Assembly: GCA_963920635.1 (NCBI GenBank)
Contig: OY987299.1
Coordinates: 118,421,373-118,485,372, forward strand
DNA: 64,000 nt
Source: Pseudeuparius sepicola
Lineage: Eukaryota > Arthropoda > Insecta > Coleoptera > Anthribidae
Direction: 5' to 3'
Under the pieces are notes generated by a model that was not told where the DNA came from, did not search any database, and saw only the letters and a list, made by a program, of their open reading frames with translations. Both the position numbers and the translations under genes were made by a program. This document shows, piece by piece, positions 37,901 to 49,900 of the stretch; position 1 is the stretch's first letter, and every line of letters begins with the position of its first letter.

Positions 37901-40900
37901 CCATACAGTTTAAACCATTTAAAAGACCTTTTTGATTTTTATTTTTAAATGAAAGGAATAATAATTATTATTGCAGCTACGATTCCTATTGAAGAAATAT
38001 TCGAAAGTTTAGTTAGTTGGTATGCTACAGCCTTGTTTAATTTTATGTATCTACATAAGTATACCACATTCCTACAAAAATTTAATAAATGTTTTTATCC
38101 TGATATCCTAAAATTGCTGTTTGCTTGGAACAAATTATATGTTTCTTCACTTTTCCATTCAAACTTCAATAATTATTATTAGTGAAGCTTTGCAAATAAT
38201 ATACTTACTACCTACCCAATTTATTGGCTTTATCTATATTTTTATACATTTTAAACTGTGCCCTCATCTACCTACGTTTATGGCAGTTAAATGTCGTTAG
38301 CTTAACCTTAAAATCCAATTTTGACACATCCTGCTGCTAGGGGAATGATAGAAAGAGCGAAAAAATATATGTCTGTTGCACAAAATGAATTTCATAGGGA
38401 AAATAAGACCCTCGCCAGAGAGAGAGATCCGATCGTTGTCCAACCTCTGTTAAAACGAATAACTGTCACTTTTCGTGTCATACAGGGCCTCTAGTACAGA
38501 GTACTCCGAAAAACCGTATTTTTGCTATGTTTGAAGCTATTTTGTGAATGCCATGTATAAGTTATGACCGCGAAACTTGGTATGTGGGGTTTTCGGGTAT
38601 GGCCAGTGCAACTGTGCTATTCATTTTTTTCCTAAAAAAATGCCTAATGTACTTTTGCAGTTTTTGGGGGTATAATTTTTATCGTAGTAGGTCATGGAAA
38701 AGACGAATCTGAAAAAAATTAGTGTCAAAATGTAGGTCTTTCGAAGCACTATATTTTTAAAAAAAGTTTTTGAAAATCGGTCAACCCGTAAAAAAACAAT
38801 GAATTGTCTCGAATTGACATGAAGCACACTGTATATGGGAACTGTTCGTCCATAAAGTTTTTAAGTACTTGCATGACTTCCATAGCATATTTTGTGAATG
38901 TATTATTCACTGGGAGGGAATTCGGCCTATACAGTCGATGTGCTGTACAAATCAGTATACCTCTTGTTTCTTGTTATGAGACTTATTTCAATTGCATTGG
39001 ATTTGATTTTGAAGGCAAACGCAAAACTGCACAAAGGTATTCTGACAATTCGACTATAGGAAGACCGCAACATTTTTTATGTATCTAGAATTAATATGGC
39101 GAACTGAACAATCGAAATTTGTTAGCACTAACTAATGACATATAACCCTACGATTTAATAAACAGAATCTTCTATTCTCCTTCTACGTTGGTATACACAA
39201 ATGGACATATGGATGAACACGTATTTGTCACAGCAAGCTCATCTACGGCAACTTGTTGATTGATTTGTTCTCAAACCTGGAAGGACCTTGACCGTAACGT
39301 GTCCAACCTCCAGGCCGCCCTGCGTCACCACGGTACAACGCAACGTCTGAAGGAAGCAACCGACACTGTAGTACAGAGTGGCCCGGGCGCCTCCCGGGAA
39401 TCGTTCCTGCCCAACGGACCGTTGGAACGTCTGCATATTTTGTATGTAAATGTGGAAATCGGTCTCGGTCCTGCTGCGGTATTGACAAGTGAACGTGACC
39501 CTGGTACCTATGGGGGCGACCACTCGCGACGGCGTCATCTCCATTTGGATGCTAGCAATATTTGCAACGAGAGTTCTATTTACCATAACTGCAGGCCGGA
39601 AAAGTAGAATTAGATAAGGAACGGGCTCAGAGCTACTTCTCAGTCGCTAGGCCACTGCCGTCTGTTATATACTCTACATCTGACTATTGTCTACTAGATA
39701 CTCACATTTTCGGGTAAAGACAAAATCATGTTCGTTATTTATCAGATAAAATTTCCAACAATCTAAGGTAAGAAATGGCCGCCAAACTTATTTATTACTT
39801 CCGGCACTTGGCGAGAATTTTTTATCCTAATAATTTTTTCTGTCAGAGGCTGTCCCACATAAGGTTTATGTATTGACAGAAATAAGAGGGCACCCAGAAA
39901 GTTTCAGCCGCAACTGTATGCAAAACAGTACAATTTTTCAAAAACTATTTCAGTGAACATGTAGAAAAGTATTCCTCCTCCAGGCCATCACCTATTTTAT
40001 TATTTTAAAAACTTTTGATAGCAAGATCTCTAAATGATTCTTCTACAATGTAAATATTTTTTTGTGCCTATTTGCAAAATTAATGTAGTCGTTCATGTAT
40101 TATAATATTTATCTTTGCTATAAAAATGTAAAAATAAAACAGAAAGTTCCAATGAAAATGAACCATCCTTAATTACTGCAATATATTATATTTTTTCAAA
40201 AATGCACACGGTAAGAGGTGACACATTGTAGTTCTACTATAATTGTGTTTAATCTGGCCCAAGCAATGATGTCAGAAACCTATAGACGCCGGCACCCCAT
40301 TCATAAAATGCCGTTTATGTCTCTAAGATTAAATATATCCACACTACTCTTCAAAACAAAAGATAGAAAGTCAACCATGTAGTCATTGATCTTTCCCAGT
40401 GATATGCCTTCGGGACCACTCTTGGATATCGCATGTTTCTTTTATTTAATGATTTTTTGGAGGTGCCTGAATTATCGGAACCTCTTGACATCTTAGAAAT
40501 AATTTTTAGGTAGAGAACGACATATTTATAAAAACCATCCCATTTCTCGCGGGAAAAAGCTTAACATCTCTTCGGAACTTCCTCATCACGATTTTCCTCG
40601 CCCCCACGACCCTATTTAAGAATATTTTTCGACTTGGTCACTGGGGAGACGGTTTTAAGGTGCCACTGTACCACCCGAAAATATCTTTGCCTCATCTTTA
40701 ATGGAGGTCTTAGACTGTGATTAGTTCTGGGCATCAGGCGTTTATCAAAACAAACCTGTCTATAGGTTCTAATGTCATTGGGTCCAACACTATGTTAAAA
40801 TGCTGTGCATATTTGTGTTTCATGTGAACGCCACTGGCCCTTCATAACGAAAAAAAAAAAAAACAACAGAGTGGTTTAATGTTAAAAAGACCGTTGAATC

Positions 40901-43900
40901 TTTTAAAAAATAAAAACATGCAAATTGTCTGTTACGAATTTAATATCCAAAATAAAATAAAATGCTTCTTTCTTAATATTTATATAATATTTCCAGGACG
41001 AACAAAGATAAAATTCTGAAATTTGGTATGTGATGTACCGTGAGATTTGACATTTACCAAGGTAGCGATAGTTAGACATCCTTAATCATAGGCGTCCCAA
41101 ATGGGGGGGTTCAGAAGTTAAAATTACCCCAATATTTTTTTGTATACTTTTTCCCGATTTCTTGCGAAATTATAAAAAGTTGAAGGTATTCTACGAAGAA
41201 AAGGTGCTCTTTTTGAACTTCGATAGCATGCATCGTTTTCGAGTAAACTCGTTTTGAATATTTTTTGCAGAGTGCCATGAAAATGCCTATTAGAAATTAC
41301 CCTGCCATAATTTACCACCACGTTTTTTGATACAAAAAAAAAATGAAAAAAGTTCCTATAAACATGGCCTCAAAAAAGTCCCCTAAGGGGGCTATAGCCC
41401 CAGAAATGGACACTTTGGCAAACGGTTTTTTCTAAATATTTCCAGAATGAACAAAGATAAAATTATGAAATTTGGTGTGTGATATACCGGTGAGATTTGA
41501 CGTTTACCGAGGTAGAGATAGTTTGACATTCTTCATCATGGGCGTCCCAAATAAGGAAGGTCAAGGGGTTAAAAATATCCCAAATTTTTTTTGTGCGCTT
41601 TTTTCATGATTTATTCTCCCAGGTATGTCACATACCAAATTTCAGAATTTTATCTTTGCTCGTTCTGGAAATATTTAGAAAAACCGTTTGCCAAAGTGTC
41701 CATTTCGGGAGCTATAGCCTTCTTAGGGGGCATTTTTGAGGCCATGTTTGTATGAACTTTTTCATTTTTTTTTGGGTCGCAGAACACGCTGGTAAAATAT
41801 GGCAGGCTAATTTCTAATACGCATTTTCATGGCCCTCTGCAAAAAAATTTCAATACGATTTTACTCGAAAACGGTGCACGCTATCAAAGTTCAACAAGAG
41901 CCCCATTTTTTCGTAGAATTCCTTGAAATTTTATAATTTCGCAATAAATTTTGGGAAAAAGCACACACAAAAAATTTAGGGTATTTTTAACCCCTTAACC
42001 CCCCATTTAGGACGCCTATGACTAAGAATGTTTAACTATCGCTACCTTGGCAAATGTCAAATCTCGCAGGTACAACACATACCAAATTTCAGAATTTTAT
42101 GTTTGTTCGTTATGTTTAGAAAAAACTGTTTGTGAAACTGCCCCTTTCGGGGGCTATAGCCCCATTAGGGGGCATTTGTGAGGCCATGTTTATAGGAACT
42201 TTTTTCATTTTTTAGGTTGTAGAACACGCTGGTAAGTTATGGCAGGCTAATTTCGGGACACCCTGTATAGTGTAATAAACATAGAACGCATAAGATTTTC
42301 AGTTTCTTGTTTCTCTAGTGGACCGCTGGTTCCCTTTGGGGCTTTTTTTAAAAAAAATATTTTCATTCTTGCATACGGTACAAAATATTCTTCCAAAATT
42401 AATATCTAGATTCTAGAATTATTATTGCTTTTTTAACTGGTTAAACAGATAATTCCGGTAATTCCAAATAATTGTTTATTAAAGAGAATCGTTACCACTA
42501 ATCGCAAATCATAAAAAAGCTGGATATTTAAAATATGGGGCATTCTAAGTCAGAACCTATAACCACAGAATACCCCCTATAACCTATAAGTAGCTTTTTT
42601 TCTCCTACACTAGCGCTACTCCTGATTGCAAACAACAATGGAATTATGGTGTCACCGCCTCCTCCTTGGAAAGTATTTAAATATTTTGAGTTTTTGAGTT
42701 TTGAATGTTGTTGCCGCTATTAGCTAGAATTTTACTTTGTAGTTGTAGCATTCAGCTTCCGATTGATATTTACTTATGGTATGACAGGTAGTGAAGGGAC
42801 TATTCGAATACAAATAATCGAAGTATTCAATTCTGGCATGTATTCGAAATAATTCGATTCTCAACGAAGTATTCGATACTAAAAATAATCGAAGCGAGAG
42901 TCGAATGCTGAATCGGAATGAATCTACACACTTCGCGTTAATTAGGAATTCGGATTATAGCTTGGGGCCGCGAGAGCCTGTTGATATAAAAAAAATGGCG
43001 GACTTTGTATTTATGTCTCTGGTCTCTGTCCTTTAAAAATATATAATACTTTCAACACAGAACGTGAAATTGTATACACTACACAACCTCACACACTAAC
43101 ACGTACCCTATTAAGCAATTTATATTACTGGATTTCTGATAGTGAAATTTGTATGTTTTTCCCATGTATTTGACTCTACATATACTATATAATAAATCAA
43201 TAAATAAATAAGTACAAACCACTGTCCTATATCATCAAATTCGCCAGTGTACCAAAATTTTCAAGATAAAACAAACCAGAGAACCGATTTGAATTCGAAA
43301 CGAGCCTCCTCTGAGACCGAGAACCGACACGTCCGAGACTGAAAAACTCGAGACTCGAGAGGTTGAATTGAATTGCTAATTGCAACATCTGCGATATTGC
43401 AACCTCGAAACTTGAATAATTCGATTCTTTGTATTCAGATAATCATTCCATTCTCAAAAGGAAAAGTATTCAATATCTCAAGATATTAGATTCTGAAAAT
43501 CATCCGATTCTCGCTTCACTAATGACAGGGACTATTGACCATGCATCATTTTCTTTAAGACATCTTGTATATGTATATTAGCTTAAAAAATTAATTAGTT
43601 TGCCTTGAAAATATTTAAAAATAACTAAACTACCCGAAAATATGGACTTAAATGCCATGTAGGGCCGTCCCCCATTATATGTTTGTTCATCATTCGAAAA
43701 TCAGGCATACTTACTGTTGTCAATCTCACATTGTTGCCCTGTCCATCCATACTGACAGTCACAAATGACCCTCCTGTCCGGTCCCATCGAACAGCTTTGT
43801 TCGCGACCGTTGCACGGACACCTGGTGCAAGAACCCAGCGGTTTGGTATGGTCAAAGTAGAAGTCCCTGTAGTATCCCGAGGCACACGATTCACACGAAG

Positions 43901-46900
43901 TACCACTGTACCCAACAGGGCATCTACAGACTTCAACGCTGGTCACTCTGTCCTGACCCGTGTAGGTACTAACGGCAGTGTCTAGGGTGATGTCGCTGAG
44001 GTAAGTACTGGCAGTGTCGCTTGATAACGATGCCCTAATGAGAATTGAGTCAATATTCGCCAAGACAGTTAAAATATCTTCACGAGAAGCAGGTTTGGGG
44101 CCTTGGTATCGGTCCAAGCGGTTCCAGCCGGCATTTTGGTGTAGAGGAACAGATATATGCTGTAAAAAAAAAACAATAAATACGTAAGTACGTGTAGGTC
44201 TTGTAGAATAATATGGTACTTACATTGGCAATCTCTGGTCGCAGTTCTACTGGATTAGTCCAATAGATCGTTATTCTGTTGCCAGTTATTAACACATCTT
44301 GGTCTGGCACATAACTGGCATGGGGGCGCTGTGTAAATCTCTGCTTAAATTCCAATCTTCCGCCATATGATTTAATTTTGTTTCCCGTGAAAACACCAGG
44401 AAGCGACCAGAACAGTCTATCTCTCTGGCTGGGTAAGATATTGTAGCCGATTTCATTTGTGGAGATTTTAACCTCAAAATTGTCGGTTATCCTTGGCGAT
44501 TGACCATCAAAGATGCTAAAATTGGAACAAACATTGTTTTCGAATTAATTAAGTTACTATGCCCAAGTATCATTTAAAGTTGCATAAAAAACGTGAAGAC
44601 GTTGTTGCGACCAATAATACAACTTGTCTATAGATGTATCGTCCTTTTTACAACTCCTTTAAGACTGAATATGGACGGTTGGAAACAGGTTTTCATGACT
44701 TTTCATACAACTTTTATCTGACTTGATTGGATATGACTTTTATAAGTCCATTAGGTCGTGTAAATTCAAAGATACCTTAACGTCATAAAGAAGTAGCTCT
44801 AAAGTTGTGAAGATCTCTATTAAAATACCTTCATATTACCAATTAGTCGTAAATATGGAACGTAGTGTTATACCAACAATCCAATATAAATACAACGGTC
44901 TGATTTAATTTGACATAATGCGAAGTCATATTGTGCAGTGTTTGCTTGTAATACGAAGACATTTCATTCTGTCTCGGCCGTAAGTGGTAAAAATGAAATT
45001 ATACATTGGTGATATTATGCAATAAAGCATATCGGTTTTTGACTATTGTACTCAACGGAATCTATTGCAAATTTTTATTTACTGTGAAAATTAGAAAATT
45101 ATAAATATAGCTCGAAATTTTCCAACGCGCCTTTAAAATAATGGAAATTGAAGGAAATGAAAGAAAACATGTAAAATATGAACATGCTTTAAATTAACAT
45201 TTAAAGTGTTACAGTTGTACAGAATCGTTCGATATATCGAAAATACATGTTTTCCACTCAAATTTCTATGATTTGTGCCCACAAATTAAATTTGAAGTTT
45301 TGCCACTTTCGTAAGACAAACATGGTTGTCCTATTTAACTGAATTTCTGATGGCAAACATGGCCGACGGTGCTATTATACGACTTAGTAGTTGTAAAACT
45401 TCAACCAAACTACTAAGAGGTCATAAATAGTTCTAAAACTGTCAAACGACTATTAAGAGGTAATAATAAGCGACTAATACTATAAAATCCAAATAACAGA
45501 ATAAGTATTTATATGCGCATGCGCGTGGAAGGCTATCTTTAGAAATTTCTGCAGTCCGGGGTAGGTGCCTCGTCAAGTTCATAGTAGTGCTAGTAGTAGT
45601 AGTATAAAAAAATAAAGATTTGTATAACAAAACTGATTTAATTCCAACTTTTTGTAACTGCTCATCTATAACTTCCTGAGCATCTGTATTTGCCCAGTCT
45701 TTTGTAAAACTCATAATAATTTTTAACAGATGCTGATATGCTTATACTGTCTTATTACTGCTTTACATTTACTGTATGACATTTGGCACATCATAATATG
45801 ATAGATATTATGTTACAATAAATTACGTCTCACTTTTACTAATGACCCTATGAAAGTCGTATAAAGGTATTTTATTAAAATTACCACTTACTGGAGTCAT
45901 ATTGCGGTTGAAAGTAATATGTTCTCATTTCTATGTCGTATTAAGCTCTTGCTTAAAACTGTTCTACAACATCTATGACTTCCACTTACTGATGTCGTAT
46001 AATATATTTAAATCGTTTTTATACGAATATCGCTCCACATAGTTTTAATGTGGTCAAATTATTTTCTTTTCAACCGTCGTACAACTATATTTCTAAAGTC
46101 GTAAAAGTTGTTGTATTCTCAACGACGGAGACCTCTTTACAACTTTATAATAACTTTTGAAAGACTATATAATCTTGACGTTAAAGTAACCATGTTATGC
46201 CTGTTATAAGACTTTTATAGGACAATTATATACTTTCACGATTCGAGTAAATAACATCATAACAATTACTATCAGACCTATAGTTATTTTGTCTACCCTA
46301 AACGACAATTTTATAACCCTAATACAACTATTTGGACATTAAGATAAATAATTATAACTTAAAATGTTACTTGGGTGAACAAGTTCACTTGATATAGGTA
46401 CCCAAATTTTGAAAAAAAAGTAATATGAAGTTACAATACTTACTGTTGGGTCAGGGAGAAATTGTGTCCTTCAATTATAAACAGAGGTATTTGATCAATG
46501 AACAAGCTGCTTTCGCTACATTCTGTGGCAACTCCAGAGCAGAAACAAACTTCGCACCCATCACTGTTGTTGGCACTAAGGGCAAACGTGCCTGGTTTGC
46601 AATGGTTGCAAGTATCTCCCTCGACGTTAGGCTAGAACATAACAATGAAACAACTGGGCCAGGCGAAAGACGACCTACCTTGCAAGCGCAAACGCCATTT
46701 CTGCAACTGCTCGATACCGAGCCTCTTGGATCACACTGACAAGGTTCCGGCCCTCCGCTATAGTGACATGGAACACCACTTGTTGGATCTCCGGTATAAC
46801 CTGGCAGACACTGTTCACAGTTGCTACCAGTCGTGTAGTCTCTGCAGTTCTAAACAGAAAATTGAAGTAAATAGTAACAGTAACAATTTATGCTTTAAGT

Positions 46901-49900
46901 TAGACACATACGTGGCATTCTCCTGACTCGGCATCACACTCGTTAGAGTGACCGTTGCAAGCGCACGGCACGCAGAGTCCAAGATAAAGACCATCCTCAG
47001 ACCTAGTGAATCCCACAGCACAATCCTCGCAAGATGGACCTGTATATCCTGGTGGACAATAGCATTGTTCGACTTCGTACGCTCTCTGCGTGTATCCCGT
47101 GTTGTGCTCGTTGGCAATATCGAGAGAAACTTCAATCAAAGACGACTCCATCGTGTTTGTGTAGTACGTAGCCTTGATGTAAATGGCAGACAAGTCAGCT
47201 AGTGCCATCAGCAAATGTTCTCGGTCGGTCTGCTGCCCATCACTTCTTTGCCAGTTTTGTTCAAGGAATGGTACGATAAACGTTTGCGGAGTATTGGTAG
47301 GTTGGACTTGCTCACGGGAGAAATATTGGAGATTGATTCCATTGTCCTAAAAACAATATACTTAGAACAGATAGAAAACCATACCAAGTAAACTTACGCT
47401 GACAATTTCCACATCAGCGGCAGAGTTTCTAGAACTAGCTCCACCAGGAACTGGACTATGCCTAATGGTGTACCGAAGGTTACCACCGTAAGACGTCACT
47501 TTGTCTCCTAAATACCGGGATGGCAATGACCAGTAGTACACATTTCTTGATGGGAAGCTACTGTAAGTTAGTTCCCGATTGGCTTGATTCAGTCTTAAGC
47601 CTTCTGTGACAGGCCGTAGCCTGTCATTGTGGTCAATGAGTTTGAAGTCACCAATAGAAGTAGTGAAGACCGATGAGATCTAAAAAGGCAAACGGTAGCT
47701 GTTGGGCTAAATTGAAGACATTATTTAATAATTTACAGTGTCCCTATACCAACTAGAGCTGGTGCATTGGTCGGTGATGCCCATGCAGAAGCAGGCGATA
47801 CAACCAAATTGATTTCTGGAACTTAAGTAGAATGTTTTGGCCTTGCATTGGTCGCAGGTAGGTCCCGTAGTATAATCCTGCAAATATAAACTTTCTTAGA
47901 TGTATCTCACAGAAAATAGATGAAGCAAATTTAAACTTACCAATAATTATTAAGGTTAGCATGGAAAACCATAACAAGTTAGTATAAAGGTACAGCTTAA
48001 AGAGTTTGCTTACCTTACACCTACATCTTCCACTGGCATCCGCACCTCCTCCATATGATCCATCGACATTACATATATCTACTACTTCACGCCTGCAACT
48101 ATCACCTGCTATTAGAGGATTTCCGACGTATCCCACGTCGCAGTGTTCACAACGATTTCCTGTGTAGCCTGGTGGACAGTCACAGATTACATTACCATCT
48201 GAACCAAGACGGCAGGTGCGGCCAAATCTAATAACAAGATTAGATGTAGAATCAACAAATCTATAAACGAATTGAGCTTACTGATTGCTTGGGTTTGTAT
48301 GCGGACATGGACACACTTGACATTGTCTACCATCATTGTATTGTCCTGGTGGACAAGATGTAGGTTCCTTGTAGCACTGTCCCAACCACGGGCCTGACTT
48401 GTACCTTACATATCCTTCAGCACATCTCTGTAAGCACCTCTATAGCAGCGTTTTGCTTTCAAGCATTAAATACTTACCTCACAAGAAGTACCAGAATAAC
48501 CAACAGGGCAACTGCATTCTTCTACATAACTGGCACCGCCTAAACCATTGTTACGAACTCCAGCCGAGTCCATTTCAATGTCGGTCAATGTAGTGTTTAA
48601 AACTCCGTCGTTGTACTGCATCTTGATCAATACATTATTGACGCCAGCAAGAGTCATCATGATTTCTTCGCGAGTTGCAGTGCGTGGGGGAGCTCGCTCA
48701 GATTTTATAAGCCATTCTCCTTCAAAGAACCTGACTTCCTGCTTATGATTTGAATAAGGTTGTGGGGGTACTCGGTTTTCATGAAGTAAGGTGTAACCAT
48801 TACCAGTGACGATCACATCAGGTCCACTCAACGGTCTATCTCTGTTAGTGTGATGAATTGTGTATCTCAAGTACCCTCCATAACTTTTCAGTTGATTACC
48901 GTAGTAGTTTTCTGGTAGAGCAAAGTAAGGGATCACAGTTGCTTGAATCAGTTCTCCATAGGATGATAAGGAGCCAGACACTCCATTTCTTCCGATATGC
49001 TCTAAATGTGGCTGAGCACCTCTGTAGATGGGTTCATCCCTAATATCGACCACTCCGGTATAAGGATCAATGCGAACACCCAAAAGCTTTAATGTGTCAA
49101 AAGGTGGTTGTAATTGGAAGATGTACAAATCAGCAGACTTGCAACTAGTTGTGTGACCAAAGCAGAAGCACTTAATGCATTCGGATTCAGTTCTCGCTTC
49201 GACATTGAAGAACCCGGCTTTGCACACATTATCTTGTTGGATAACAAGTATCGTATCTGGCTGTGCAAAGGTCGATCCCTTGATGTTGATGGCTTCACAC
49301 GAGTAGGCGCCTTGGTCTTCAACTTGGATATTATCGCAAATGAGTCTACCAAAGCCGTCGTTGCTTGTTGTTCGACATTTTGGAGGAATGTGGCCCCAGT
49401 TCAGACGCCATATGACTTCGGGGGTAGGAATGCCGACGGCTGTACAGGTGATTTCAAAAATAGCACCAACAGAAAGTGATACCATAGGGGGTGGGGGTTT
49501 GGAAATCACTGGCTTAGCTAGAAAAAAATGTAAGCAAATAAATATGAAATTGCGAGAAGTGTGTGCTACATACCACAACCAACTTCATCACTGCCATCAA
49601 TACAGTCTCTTTCAAGGTCGCAATGGTAGCTTCTTGGTATGCATTGGTTTCCTGAGTGACAAGCAAATTGATGGTAGGCGCAATACGAATTTGGTGGATT
49701 GGTAGCACAATTCGCCTCATCGGATCCATCGCCACAGTCATCGTCTGAGTCGCACCTCCAAGTTTTGAGGACGCACTTTTTGTTAGCGCACTGATATTCA
49801 TTTGGTTCACATCCATTGGGATCTGTACATAAAAAAATAATAGAACGATCCATTAATATTATCCAATAATATTGCTTACTGCAGCGATTTTCATCTGATC

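Larger units (their letters stand above)
35033..38832. mobile_element. foldback element CAGTGTGTTTCAC, hosting a THAP-carrying transposon
   Basis: Left end TACAGTGTGTTTCACTTCAA matches, inverted, the right end TGAAGCACACTGTA; arms are about 330 bp. The left interior has a roughly 275-bp direct duplication (35371-35640 and 35645-35925) followed by a partial inverted copy (35926-36160). Without the nested insert it would be about 1.5 kb. Confidence 0.85.
34043..39276. other. perlecan intron between Ig3 and Ig4
   Basis: 5.2 kb, mostly the 35033-38832 foldback element and its nested THAP transposon. The flanks (34043-35030 and 38833-39276) show nothing beyond a short TACAGGGTG-family end fragment at 34876-34912. 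Confidence 0.6.
39589..43714. other. perlecan intron between domain III and Ig3
   Basis: 4.1 kb. Holds the 40994-42270 foldback and the 42789-43521 hAT-like element. 39589-40990 shows no recognised feature beyond an A-run near 40848. Confidence 0.6.

Noticed and set aside
3017..45714. Minus-strand frame shared by the two CCCAAGT repeat copies (3017-3265 and 45442-45714)
   Set aside because: Conservation extends equally through flanking non-coding DNA, so it reflects repeat identity rather than a gene; no domain recognised.
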